Shown here: in pieces, positions 32,951-41,100 of the stretch
Layout of the letters: every line of letters begins with the position of its first letter
How positions within the stretch are numbered: the first letter of the stretch is position 1
Origin: Streptomyces sp. TRM68367
Lineage (GTDB): Bacteria; Actinomycetota; Actinomycetes; Streptomycetales; Streptomycetaceae
Length of the DNA: 54,544 nucleotides
Assembly (NCBI RefSeq): GCF_014495685.1
Contig: NZ_JACTVI010000055.1
Location: forward strand, 1 to 54,544
Reading direction: 5' to 3'
The notes under the pieces: generated by a model
Told to the model about the DNA's origin: nothing
The model's input: only the letters and a program-made list of their open reading frames with translations
The model's database searches: none
Made by a program: the position numbers and the translations under genes

Positions 32951-33925
32951 TCAGACCAGGTGCGCCTGCACTTCCCCGGCCGCCTCATCCCCGTACGCCT
33001 TCGTGAACCGCTCCATGAAGTGCGCCCGGCTCAGCTGGTACTCCTGCGTGCCCACGGTCTCGATGACCAGCGTGGCGAGCATGCAGCCGACCTGGGCCGC
33101 ACGCTCCAGGGAGACCTCCCAGGCCAGCCCCGACAGGAACCCGGCGCGGAAGGCGTCGCCGACACCCGTGGGGTCGGCCTTGCGCTCCTCCTCCGGCGTG
33201 CCGACCTCGATCGGGTCGTCGCCGACCCGCTCGATGCGTACGCCGCGCGCGCCCAGCGTGGTCACACGGTGCCCGACGCGGGACAGGATCTCGGCGTCCG
33301 ACCAGCCGGTCTTCTGCTCGATGAGTCCCTTCTCGTACTCGTTCGAGAAGAGGTACGTCGCCCCGTCCAGCAGGATGCGGATCTCCTCGCCGTCCATGCG
33401 GGAGATCTGCTGGGAGAAGTCGGCGGCGAACGGGATGGACCGCGTGCGGCACTCCTCGGTGTGCCGGAGCATCGCCTCCGGGTCGTCTGCGCCGATGAGG
33501 ACCAGGTCGAGGCCGCCGACCCGGTCGGCGACGGTCTTCAGCTCGATGAGGCGGGCCTCGCTCATGGCACCGGTGTAGAAGGAGCCGATCTGGTTGTGGT
33601 CGGCGTCGGTCGTGCACACGAAGCGGGCGGTGTGCAGCGTCTCGGAGATGCGGACCGAGCCGGTTTCGACGCCGTGCCGGTCCAGCCAGGCGCGGTACTC
33701 GTCGAAGTCGGCGCCGGCGGCGCCGACCAGGATCGGCCGGGTGCCGAGCTGGCCCATGCCGAACGCGATGTTCGCGCCGACACCGCCCCGGCGCACGTCG
33801 AGGTTGTCGACCAGGAAGGAGAGCGAGACCGTGTGCAGCTGGTCCGCGACGAGCTGGTCGGAGAAGCGACCCGGGAAGGTCATGAGGTGGTCGGTGGCGA
33901 TGGAGCCGGTGACTGCGATGCGCAC
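32951..33925 (-). CDS. PfkB-family carbohydrate kinase (adenosine kinase AdoK-like)
   Basis: The 324-residue ribokinase-fold enzyme begins MRIAVTGSIATDHLM. It has the RRGGVGANIAFGMGQLG substrate segment, NEYEKGLIEQ, and the anion-hole and catalytic-base motif DPTGVGDAFRAGFLSG. Length and sequence style match mycobacterial AdoK (Rv2202c), which phosphorylates adenosine and is unlike eukaryotic adenosine kinases; the syntenic position near ctaC and erpA agrees. The GTG at 33925 has CCAGGAGA upstream. Substrate assignment rests on synteny and family, not on a visible specificity residue. Confidence 0.9.
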   Translation of the reverse strand: MRIAVTGSIATDHLMTFPGRFSDQLVADQLHTVSLSFLVDNLDVRRGGVGANIAFGMGQLGTRPILVGAAGADFDEYRAWLDRHGVETGSVRISETLHTARFVCTTDADHNQIGSFYTGAMSEARLIELKTVADRVGGLDLVLIGADDPEAMLRHTEECRTRSIPFAADFSQQISRMDGEEIRILLDGATYLFSNEYEKGLIEQKTGWSDAEILSRVGHRVTTLGARGVRIERVGDDPIEVGTPEEERKADPTGVGDAFRAGFLSGLAWEVSLERAAQVGCMLATLVIETVGTQEYQLSRAHFMERFTKAYGDEAAGEVQAHLV

Positions 33926-34056
33926 GGCGTTGAGTCTCCTGGAGGACGGCAGTTGGACAGTTCACGCTACCGGGTCGGTGCCGTGGCTCTGTAGCCGCTG
34001 AAACTACCCGATAGTAGATCTTTCTTCGTGCGTCGCGACCTGCATACGGTGCCGCC

Positions 34057-34266
34057 ATGACGAACCTCAAGGTCCACGCCCCCGCTCCGGTCGACCTCGA
34101 AGGCGACTTGGCGCTGCTGCGTGGCGACTGCGCCCGGATGGTTCCGCACTGGACGGCCCCCGACCGGATCGCTTCCCTTCCGGTCTCGCCGTCACGCATC
34201 CACGGCGTGATCGTTCCGGCGGCGTCGGCGCGGCTGCTGGACGCGATGTCCGACTACGGCGACTGA
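34057..34266 (+). CDS. small conserved hypothetical protein (69 aa)
   Basis: The 69-residue product has no recognised domain, signal or membrane helix. A hydrophobic strand-like stretch, IHGVIVPAASARLLDAM, lies near its end. The ATG at 34057 is six bases after a TACGGT box and lacks a ribosome site, consistent with a leaderless message. It diverges from the adenosine-kinase-like gene and lies 145 bases before a structured leader. Confidence 0.6.
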   Translation: MTNLKVHAPAPVDLEGDLALLRGDCARMVPHWTAPDRIASLPVSPSRIHGVIVPAASARLLDAMSDYGD

Positions 34267-34313
34267 GCGGACGCCCCGCAGGGAACCGTGCGCTCCCCCG
34301 CTGCGTCCCATCG

Positions 34314-34393
34314 CTGTCCCCCGTAAAGGGGAGGCGGGATACGACCCATCAGCAGCCCGTCGGTGACGGGCGGGTCGTCCGGGACAGCTGTCC
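34314..34393 (+). promoter_or_regulatory. run of three hairpins in the leader of the 34412 gene
   Basis: Three consecutive inverted repeats occur. TCCCC...AGGGGA is at 34314-34331. A two-tier stem has ACGACCC/GGGTCGT outside GCCCGTC/GACGGGC at 34341-34378, with a 7-base bulge. The perfect palindrome GGACAGCTGTCC is at 34382-34393. They lie between a small gene's stop and the ribosome site of the next gene. This could be an intercistronic terminator/attenuator or a structured leader. Confidence 0.55.
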
Positions 34394-34411
34394 AGGCGAA
34401 GGAGCGATGCG

Positions 34412-36199
34412 GTGAACACCGACCGACCCGACAACGACGACGCCGAGATCGAGACCGGCGCGGCCGAGACCGCAGGCGGCGCGCGGGACAGCGGGGGCGG
34501 CTCGGGCAGCGGTGACGAGAAGCGCGTTGCGGAGACGAGCGGGTCCGAGCCCCAGGGGGGCGCGCGGCCGGATGTGGAGCCCTCCGCCGAGGAGCCGCCC
34601 GTTGCCGAGCCGTCTGCCGAGACGCCGCCTGGGGTGGAGCCGCCCAGCGCCGAACCGCCCACCGAAGAGACCGCGCTCCATGCCGCCCGGGTCGATGAGC
34701 GGCGCGCCGGTGAGACCGACGAGGCCGGTGAGCATGGCGGGCGGGCGACCCGGCGGCGGTCCCCGTTGGTCGTCGCGTCCGTCGCCGCCGCCGTACTGCT
34801 CGTCGGGGGCGGTGGGGCGTACTTCGCCACGTCTGCCTCCGGAGGGTCCGGCAGCGGTACGACGTCCGGGGCGCCCGGCGACGACACACCCCCGCCGCTG
34901 GACCTCGACGGCTACGCCGAGGGCGGCAACGGCATAGCGCGGGGCGAGCCGAACCCGTACGGCGCCACCTACAGTCCCGCGGGCACGCTCCCGGACGGCC
35001 CCGGCTCGGCGCCGGTGTACCGGGCGCGGGGCGAGGTCACCAAGGACGAGGTGGCGCGGCTGGCGAAGGCGCTGGGGCTCGACGGGACGCCGGTGGCCGT
35101 GGGGCAGGCCTGGCGGGTCGGGTCCGGCAAGGACGGGTCAGGGCCGAGTCTGCAGGTGAACCGGCAGGCGCCCGGGTCCTGGTCCTTCAACCGGTACACG
35201 CCGGGCAGCGACAACTGCCTGAAGGCCGACGCGTGCCCCGCGGCTCCGGCCGACCCGGGCGGCACCCCGGTGAGCGAGGAGGCCGCGGTGAAGGCGGCCG
35301 AGCCGGTGCTGAAGGCGGTGGGTCAGGATGACGCGAAGTGGAACGCGAGCCAGGTCCTGGGCGCCCAGCGGGTGGTGAACGCCGATCCCGTGGTCGGCGG
35401 GCTGCCGACGTACGGCTGGACGACCGGCGTGACGGTCAGCGCGCAGGGCGAGGTGGTCGGCGGCAGCGGTCAGCTGAAGCCGCCGGTGGAGACGGACACG
35501 TATCCCGTCGTGGGCGCCAAGGAGACGCTGGAGCGGATGAACGCGGCGCCGACGGTCCGCCCGCGCATGGGTATCGGCGGCTGCGCCAGCCCCGTACCGC
35601 TGAAGGACCGGCTGGAGGGGCCGTGCGGTGAGTCGAAGGGCTCGGCCGAAGCCGAGAAGGAGACGCTCACCGTCGAGACGGCGGTGTTCGGGCTGGCCGC
35701 GCACTCCGTGGACGGGCAGCAGGCGCTGGTGCCGTCCTGGCTGTTCCAGGTGCGGGCGCAGGGCGCGCAGGACACGTTCACGGTGACGCAGCCGGCGGTC
35801 GACCCGCGGTACGTGGCCTCGAACACGCCCTCCGGAGCGCCGAGCGTGCAGCCCACGCCGCGGCCGACCGGTCCGGGCGACGAGCCGACCTCGAAGCCGG
35901 CCCCGCGGAACGTCAAGGTGGACGGCTACTCGGCCGAGGGCTCGGAGCTGACCGTGACCTTCACGGGCGGGGTGTGCGCCGACTACAAGGTGACGGCCGA
36001 AGAGAGCGCGGACGAGGTGACGGTGACCGTGACCGAGACGCCGTGGCCGGACAGGGTCTGCATCCTGATCGCCAAGCAGTTCCAGAAGACCGTGCAGCTG
36101 GACGAGCCGCTGGGTGACCGCGCGGTCGTGGGCTCGGACGGCAAGGCGGTCCCGCTGCAGAAGCCCGGGGCGCGGCTGCCGGCGCCGCCCACCCGGTGA
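34412..36199 (+). CDS. large single-pass membrane protein with secreted C-terminal region
   Basis: The 595-residue protein has a disordered acidic Glu/Pro-rich cytosolic region (1-115), a basic stop (RATRRR), one transmembrane helix (PLVVASVAAAVLLVGGGGAYF), and a long extracellular part with no recognised enzyme motif. Paired cysteines (DNCLKADACP; GGCASP...GPCGES; GGVCADY...DRVCIL) suggest disulfides. A Pro-rich linker near residue 480 precedes a last beta domain. The start is a GTG at 34412 with GAAGGAG. The layout resembles an anti-sigma-like sensor or envelope anchor, but no partner is nearby. Confidence 0.85.
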   Translation: MNTDRPDNDDAEIETGAAETAGGARDSGGGSGSGDEKRVAETSGSEPQGGARPDVEPSAEEPPVAEPSAETPPGVEPPSAEPPTEETALHAARVDERRAGETDEAGEHGGRATRRRSPLVVASVAAAVLLVGGGGAYFATSASGGSGSGTTSGAPGDDTPPPLDLDGYAEGGNGIARGEPNPYGATYSPAGTLPDGPGSAPVYRARGEVTKDEVARLAKALGLDGTPVAVGQAWRVGSGKDGSGPSLQVNRQAPGSWSFNRYTPGSDNCLKADACPAAPADPGGTPVSEEAAVKAAEPVLKAVGQDDAKWNASQVLGAQRVVNADPVVGGLPTYGWTTGVTVSAQGEVVGGSGQLKPPVETDTYPVVGAKETLERMNAAPTVRPRMGIGGCASPVPLKDRLEGPCGESKGSAEAEKETLTVETAVFGLAAHSVDGQQALVPSWLFQVRAQGAQDTFTVTQPAVDPRYVASNTPSGAPSVQPTPRPTGPGDEPTSKPAPRNVKVDGYSAEGSELTVTFTGGVCADYKVTAEESADEVTVTVTETPWPDRVCILIAKQFQKTVQLDEPLGDRAVVGSDGKAVPLQKPGARLPAPPTR

Positions 36200-36240
36200 C
36201 CGTGGCAGCGCCGCCCACGCGGTAGCGGTGCAAGCGCGAA

Positions 36241-36271
36241 GGCGGCGGCCCCGTCGGAGGGGGCCGCCGCC
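36241..36271. terminator. bidirectional terminator
   Basis: GGCGGCGGCCCC and GGGGCCGCCGCC form a perfect 12-bp stem between the convergent 34412 gene and erpA. It is flanked by GAA on the left and TTC on the right, so short T runs follow it on both strands. Confidence 0.85.
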
Positions 36272-36315
36272 TTCGTACGTCCGCCGCGGTGCCGCGGCTT
36301 CGCCGCGGGGCCGGG

Positions 36316-36672
36316 TCAGCTGAAGGAGTCGCCGCAGGCGCAGGAACCGGTCGCGTTCGGGTTGTCGATCGTGAAGCCCTGCTTCTCGATGGTGTCCACG
36401 AAGTCGATCGTGGCGCCGCCGAGGTACGGAGCGCTCATCCGGTCGGTGACGACCTTGACCCCGCCGAAGTCCTTCTCCACGTCGCCGTCGAGGGAACGCT
36501 CGTCGAAGAACAGCTGGTAGCGCAGGCCGGAGCAGCCGCCGGGCTGGACGGCCACGCGCAGCGCGAGGTCGTCACGGCCTTCCTGGTCGAGCAGGGCCTT
36601 GACCTTGGCCGCGGCGGCGTCGGTCAGGATGATGCCGTCGGTGACGGTGGTGGTCTCGTCCGATACGGACAT
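36316..36672 (-). CDS. erpA: A-type iron-sulfur cluster insertion protein
   Basis: The 118-residue carrier protein accepts and delivers Fe-S clusters. The three conserved ligands are Cys47 (GGCSGLRY), Cys111 and Cys113 (SCACGDSF). The fold is typical from ILTDAAAAKVKALL onward. The ATG at 36672 follows GGGAGAG. It diverges from nadA, whose product needs a [4Fe-4S] cluster, and the Rieske, NadA and desulfurase genes nearby are plausible clients or partners. The shared upstream region holds an operator array. Confidence 0.95.
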   Translation of the reverse strand: MSVSDETTTVTDGIILTDAAAAKVKALLDQEGRDDLALRVAVQPGGCSGLRYQLFFDERSLDGDVEKDFGGVKVVTDRMSAPYLGGATIDFVDTIEKQGFTIDNPNATGSCACGDSFS

Positions 36673-36854
36673 CTACATCTCTCCCGGGTTGTACGGAGAC
36701 TGCTTGCCGACGGTTGCAACCGGCGGGACCGCGGATTCATTCCGGGCCGGGCGCTCGTCTTTCCGTTGCGTTCGGTCCTTCTTCATGCTCGCACACGCGA
36801 TGGGAAGCGGAAAACGGCTCATCCGGGAATGCGGAGACCTCTCATCGGGATTCA

Positions 36855-36924
36855 CGTCACATAGACGCTATGGCCATCGTCAAAGTGACGTGAAGCGGTT
36901 ATGATGGATAGCGTCAAATCGACG
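36855..36924. promoter_or_regulatory. three-site operator array and nadA -10 box in the erpA-nadA gap
   Basis: Within the 351-base gap 36673-37023, three related 13-base quasi-palindromes occur. These are CGTCTATGTGACG (minus strand, 36855-36867), CGTCAAAGTGACG (36878-36890) and CGTCAAATCGACG (36912-36924), starting 23 and 34 bases apart, about two and three helical turns. A TATGAT box at 36900-36905 lies between the second and third. A 9-base inverted repeat TCACGTCAC/GTGACGTGA encloses the first two. The remaining bases look non-coding. Confidence 0.6.
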
Positions 36925-37023
36925 AAAAGTCGACGCGAGTCGTCAACGGTGTCCCGAATGTCCCGCCGGGATCTTGAGTATCTCAAGGTCCCGGCGAGCC
37001 GCAGAACAGAAAGGGTGCGTGTC

Positions 37024-38220
37024 GTGACCACGGCCCAGACCCAGGAGCTCGACGTCCAGCCGACGCCCCTCGCCCTGTTGCTCCTCGGCCGTGAGGCCGA
37101 CCCGAGGAGCGAGCGGGGTGTGGAGTGCCCCGGTGACCTGCCCTCGCCGTCCGACCCGGACCTGGTGGAGCGCGCCCGCGCGGCCAAGGAGAAGCTCGGG
37201 GACAAGGTCTTCGTGCTCGGCCACCACTACCAGCGCGACGAGGTCATCCAGTTCGCCGACGTCACGGGTGACTCGTTCAAGCTGGCCCGGGACGCGGCCG
37301 CGCGCCCGGAGGCGGAGTACATCGTGTTCTGCGGTGTGCACTTCATGGCGGAGTCCGCGGACATCCTGACGTCCGACGACCAGAAAGTCGTGCTGCCGGA
37401 CCTGGCCGCCGGCTGCTCGATGGCCGACATGGCGACGGCCGAGCAGGTCGCGGAGTGCTGGGACGTGCTGACCGAGGCCGGTATAGCCGAGCAGGTCGTG
37501 CCCGTCTCGTACATGAACTCCTCCGCGGACATCAAGGCGTTCACGGGCAGGCACGGCGGCACGATCTGCACGTCCTCGAACGCCAGGCGGGCCCTGGAGT
37601 GGGCCTTCCAGCAGAGGGAGCCCTCGACAAGCAAGGTGCTGTTCCTGCCCGACCAGCACCTGGGCCGCAACACCGCGGTGCGGGACATGGGCATGTCCCT
37701 GGAGGACTGTGTCGTCTACAACCCGCACAAACCGAACGGCGGCCTGACGGCGGACGAGCTGCGGGCGGCCAGGATGATCCTGTGGCGCGGCCACTGCTCG
37801 GTGCACGGCCGCTTCAGCCTGGAGTCGGTGCGTGATGTGCGCGAGCGGATCCCGGGGGTCAACGTCCTCGTCCACCCGGAGTGCAAGCACGAGGTCGTGG
37901 CGGCGGCGGACCACGTCGGTTCGACGGAGTACATCATCAAGGCCCTGGAGGCCGCTCCCGCCGGCTCCAAGTGGGCCATCGGCACGGAGCTGAACCTCGT
38001 ACGGCGGCTGGCGAACCGTTTCGCACCCGAGGACAAGGAGATCGTCTTCCTCGACAAGACGGTCTGCTTCTGCTCGACCATGAACCGCATCGACCTGCCC
38101 CACCTGGTCTGGGCCCTGGAGTCCCTGGCCGAGGGCAACCTGGTCAACCGCATCGAGGTCGACAAGGAGACGGAGGCGTTCGCGAAGCTGGCGCTGGAGC
38201 GGATGCTGGCGCTGCCGTAG
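37024..38220 (+). CDS. nadA: quinolinate synthase
   Basis: The 398-residue [4Fe-4S] enzyme condenses iminoaspartate with dihydroxyacetone phosphate in NAD synthesis. Segments visible are VLGHHYQRDEVIQFADVTGDS, VFCGVHFMAESADIL, DLAAGCSMADMA (Cys ligand), VHPECKHEVV (Cys ligand) and DKTVCFCSTMNRI (Cys ligand). I chose the GTG at 37024, eight bases after AAAGGGTG; a GTG at 37015 is possible. No nadB or nadC follows inside this window. Control by the upstream operator array is likely. Confidence 0.95.
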   Translation: MTTAQTQELDVQPTPLALLLLGREADPRSERGVECPGDLPSPSDPDLVERARAAKEKLGDKVFVLGHHYQRDEVIQFADVTGDSFKLARDAAARPEAEYIVFCGVHFMAESADILTSDDQKVVLPDLAAGCSMADMATAEQVAECWDVLTEAGIAEQVVPVSYMNSSADIKAFTGRHGGTICTSSNARRALEWAFQQREPSTSKVLFLPDQHLGRNTAVRDMGMSLEDCVVYNPHKPNGGLTADELRAARMILWRGHCSVHGRFSLESVRDVRERIPGVNVLVHPECKHEVVAAADHVGSTEYIIKALEAAPAGSKWAIGTELNLVRRLANRFAPEDKEIVFLDKTVCFCSTMNRIDLPHLVWALESLAEGNLVNRIEVDKETEAFAKLALERMLALP

Positions 38221-38237
38221 CGCTCGCGTTCGTCAGT

Positions 38238-38282
38238 GGGCGAGCCTCCGGGGCCCCGTCGGGGCGGGCCGGAGGCTCGCCC
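38238..38282 (+). terminator. terminator after nadA
   Basis: GGGCGAGCCTCCGG and CCGGAGGCTCGCCC form a perfect 14-bp stem with a G/C-rich 17-base loop, 18 bases after the nadA stop. The rest of the gap to 38414 shows no gene or RNA I can identify. Confidence 0.85.
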
Positions 38283-38414
38283 ATCCATCACACGTCGGCT
38301 TCGCTCGGCCGCTCAGCGAGCGGTCGGGGCTTACGCGATCAACACCAGCCGGGTTGGAACCGGCCCGGTGTGACGCAGCCTACCCAGCTGGCAGCGCAGT
38401 ACGGCCAGTTGAAC

Positions 38415-39098
38415 TCACTCCGCCCTTGGACGTACCAGCCCCGACTCGTACGCGATCACCACGAGCTGGGCCCGGTCGCGGGCGCCCAGCTTGGCCATGG
38501 CCCGGTTGACGTGCGTCTTCACGGTCAGCGGGCTGACCTCCAGGCGTTCGGCGATCGCGTCGTTGGAGTGCCCGCCGGCGACCTGCACGAGGACCTCGCG
38601 CTCCCGCACGGTGAGCGAGTCGAGCCGTTCGAAGCGGGCGGGGTCGTGGTCGGTCTCCGCCGGGTCCCGCTGGGCGAGGAAGCGGGCGATCAGGCCCTTG
38701 GTGGCGGTCGGGGACAGCAGCGCCTCGCCGCCGGCCGCGACGCGGATGGCGCTCAGCAGCTCGTCCGGCTCGGAGCCCTTGCCGAGGAAGCCGGAGGCAC
38801 CCGCGCGCAGCGACTGCACGACGTAGTCGTCGACCTCGAAGGTCGTCAGGATGACCACGCGGACGTGAGCGAGGGCCGGGTCGGCGCTGATCAGGCGGGT
38901 GGCGGCGAGGCCGTCGGTGCCCGGCATGCGGATGTCCATGAGGACGACGTCGGCGCGCTCGTCCTTGGCCATCCGGACCGCCTCCGCGCCGTCGGAGGCC
39001 TCGCCGACCACCTCCATGCCGGGCTCGGAGTCGACCAGCACACGAAAGGCGCTGCGGAGCAGCGCCTGATCGTCGGCGAGCAGGACACGGATCGTCAT
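38415..39098 (-). CDS. NarL/LuxR-family response regulator
   Basis: The 227-residue regulator has a receiver domain (acidic pair in LLADDQAL, phosphoacceptor Asp in VVLMDIRMPG, conserved Thr in ILTTF, Lys in GKGSEPDEL). A C-terminal LuxR helix-turn-helix follows (LTVREREVLVQVAGGHSNDAIAERL...VKTHV). It overlaps the kinase gene by four bases (ATGA), so they form one two-component unit. Output genes are unknown, but the Psp genes just upstream on the same strand are obvious candidates. Confidence 0.94.
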   Translation of the reverse strand: MTIRVLLADDQALLRSAFRVLVDSEPGMEVVGEASDGAEAVRMAKDERADVVLMDIRMPGTDGLAATRLISADPALAHVRVVILTTFEVDDYVVQSLRAGASGFLGKGSEPDELLSAIRVAAGGEALLSPTATKGLIARFLAQRDPAETDHDPARFERLDSLTVREREVLVQVAGGHSNDAIAERLEVSPLTVKTHVNRAMAKLGARDRAQLVVIAYESGLVRPRAE

Positions 39099-40315
39099 AC
39101 GGCATCCTCTGCGGTGCGCGTGCGGGGCTTGACCGGAAGGATCGCATGCACCCGGAAGCCGCCGCCGTACCGGGGACCGGTGGTGAGGGTGCCGCGCAGG
39201 GCGGTGACGCGTTCGCGCATGCCGAGCAGTCCGTGGCCGCCGCCGGTCTCAAGGATGTCGTCCTCCCCGGTGCCGTCGTCGAGCACGGTGATCTCGATGT
39301 GGGGTCCCACGCGGACGATGCTGACCTCGGCCTTGGCCTGGGTGCCGGCGTGTTTCTGAACGTTGGTGAGGGCTTCCTGGACGACCCGGTAGGCGGCCAG
39401 GTCCACGGCGGCCGGGAGGGTGGTGCCCTGGTCGGCGCGGGCGACCTCGACGTGCAGGCCGGCGCTGCGGAAGGTGCCGACGAGTTCGTCGAGGCGGGCG
39501 AGGCCCGGGGCGGGCTCGGTCGGGGCCTCGGGGTCGCCGGACTGCCGCAGCAGCCCGACCGTCGCGCGCAGCTCGTTCAGTGCCGAGCGGCTGGCCTCCC
39601 GTACGTGGGCCAGGGCCTCCTTGGCCTGGTCGGGCCGCCTGTCCATGACGTGGGCGGCGACCCCGGCCTGGACGTTGACCAGGGCGATGTGGTGCGCGAC
39701 CACGTCGTGCAGGTCCCGGGCGATCCGCAGCCGCTCCTCGGCGACGCGGCGGCGAGCCTCCTCCTCTCGGGTGCGCTCGGCCCGTTCGGCGCGCTCTCTT
39801 ATGGCCTGGACGAAGGCACGGCGGCTGCGGACGGCGTCGCCGGCGGTGGCGCCGATGCCGGTCCAGGCGAAGATCGCGAGGTTCTCCTGGTCGTACCAGG
39901 GCAGAGGGCCGGCGATCATGGCGACACCGGTCAGCACGGTCATGGTCAGCAGGCCGACGCGCCAGGTGGTGGGGCGGTCGGTGGTGGAGGCGACGGTGTA
40001 GAGGGCGATGACGGCGGACATGGCGACGGGGGCGCGGGGGTCGCCGGTGACGCTCTCCACGACGGAGAAGGAACCGGTCAGGGCGAGCACCGTCCCCGGG
40101 GCGCGGCGGCGGAAGACCAGGGCGGCGGCGCCGAGCACCATGAGCAGCAGGCTGAGCGCGTCCGGGGTGGACAGGCCCCAGTTGACGCCGTCCTTCTTGT
40201 GGGGTTCCACGAAGGACCCGGCCACCATGCACACCAGCACGCCCGCCGCCAGCGCGGCGTCCACGGCCATCGGGTGCGCCTTGGCCCGGATCCTGGCGCG
40301 CTGCAGGGTGCTCAC
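39095..40315 (-). CDS. NarL-type (HisKA_3) sensor histidine kinase
   Basis: The 406-residue membrane kinase has four or five N-terminal transmembrane helices (about residues 20-170) without a large extracellular domain, a coiled linker, then a HisKA_3 dimerisation domain (RIARDLHDVVAHHIALV, phosphorylated His after RDLHD... by family pattern). An HATPase domain follows (VVQEALTNVQKHAG as N-box; GGGHGLLGMRERV as G-box). The lack of an external domain is typical of membrane-sensing, LiaS/VraS-like kinases. The start is a GTG at 40315. Confidence 0.93.
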   Translation of the reverse strand: MSTLQRARIRAKAHPMAVDAALAAGVLVCMVAGSFVEPHKKDGVNWGLSTPDALSLLLMVLGAAALVFRRRAPGTVLALTGSFSVVESVTGDPRAPVAMSAVIALYTVASTTDRPTTWRVGLLTMTVLTGVAMIAGPLPWYDQENLAIFAWTGIGATAGDAVRSRRAFVQAIRERAERAERTREEEARRRVAEERLRIARDLHDVVAHHIALVNVQAGVAAHVMDRRPDQAKEALAHVREASRSALNELRATVGLLRQSGDPEAPTEPAPGLARLDELVGTFRSAGLHVEVARADQGTTLPAAVDLAAYRVVQEALTNVQKHAGTQAKAEVSIVRVGPHIEITVLDDGTGEDDILETGGGHGLLGMRERVTALRGTLTTGPRYGGGFRVHAILPVKPRTRTAEDAV

Positions 40316-40465
40316 GAGTGCCTACGGTATCCGGGCCGACGGTGCCTGCGAACGCCGCCGGCCTGGGCCGACCGTCTTCTTGAGGCTCCGCCCCCAGCGC
40401 GCCGCGTCGGCCTGAACGGCCTCGTCCTCGATCGCCGGACGGGCTGGGACATGCGGACCGGCGCC

Positions 40466-40740
40466 CGGAAGAGTCGGCCGGGGCGACCTCGCGGGTGCAT
40501 GACGGGCGCCCCCTGCGGGTGGGTGGGGGCTGGGGATGGCCGTTCTGGTCCGCGCACACCAGACGAGCTGAGCCGCCACCGACCTGCGCCCAGAAGAGCC
40601 GCCCGCTGCGGCTGCCCCACCTCGGGAGACGGAACGCGCCCCGTGCGGGTGGGCGGGGTCTCGGGATGGACGATCCGGGCTCGGACGCCGGGCCGCTGAG
40701 TGCAGCCACTGATCTCCGGAAGAGCGCGGGCCCCTGCGGA
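40466..40740. repeat. degenerate ~125-bp tandem repeat
   Basis: This lies in the gene-free stretch 40316-40773. Units begin with the related words CGGAAGAGTCGG (40466), CAGAAGAGCCGC (40591) and CGGAAGAGCGCG (40717), about 125 bases apart. Each of the first two contains a GCGCC..TGCGGGTGGG-type segment (40507 and 40638) followed by a GGGATGG word. The pattern is imperfect. No coding gene is evident here. Confidence 0.65.
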
Positions 40741-40773
40741 GTACCGGGAGGGGGCGTCGGCTCCACCTGGCTC

Positions 40774-41061
40774 TCAGGCGGTTCCGCCCGGGATCAGGCC
40801 GTCGTCCGTCAGCATGTCGCGGACCTCCTCCAGGGTCGCCTCCGGGGACGGGAGGATGAGGTCCGAGGGTTCCAGGGCGTCGTCCGGGAGGGGGATGCCC
40901 AGTTCGCGGACCTTGGCCAGGAGGGTTTCCAGGGTGTGGCGGAAACCGGGGCCGTCGCCGTTCTCCATCTCGGCCAGGAGTTCGTCGTCCAGCTTGTTCA
41001 GTTCGGCGAGATGGCTGTCGGCCAGTCTCACCTGCCCCTCCCCCATGATCCGTACGATCAT
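40774..41061 (-). CDS. PspA-associated protein PspAA
   Basis: The 95-residue protein starts MIVRIMGEGQVRL, the hallmark of the PspAA family that accompanies PspA in actinobacteria. The remainder is an acidic helical segment ending in an LTDDGLIPG motif. It lies 39 bases downstream of the PspA gene and is probably cotranscribed. Its likely role is to modulate PspA in envelope-stress response, as inferred from family context. The ATG at 41061 is well placed. Confidence 0.9.
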   Translation of the reverse strand: MIVRIMGEGQVRLADSHLAELNKLDDELLAEMENGDGPGFRHTLETLLAKVRELGIPLPDDALEPSDLILPSPEATLEEVRDMLTDDGLIPGGTA

Positions 41062-41100
41062 GTCGCCCTCCTCGGCGTGGGCCCCGGGCCCGTCAGCTCG

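Noticed and set aside
38283..38414. Possible tRNA or small RNA in the gap after nadA (GGGTTGGAACCGG word)
   Set aside because: No cloverleaf or other defined structure can be formed beyond the nadA terminator.
39146..40699. 517-codon plus-strand open frame opposite the histidine kinase
   Set aside because: Low-complexity antisense shadow; the minus-strand kinase has intact HisKA_3 and HATPase motifs.
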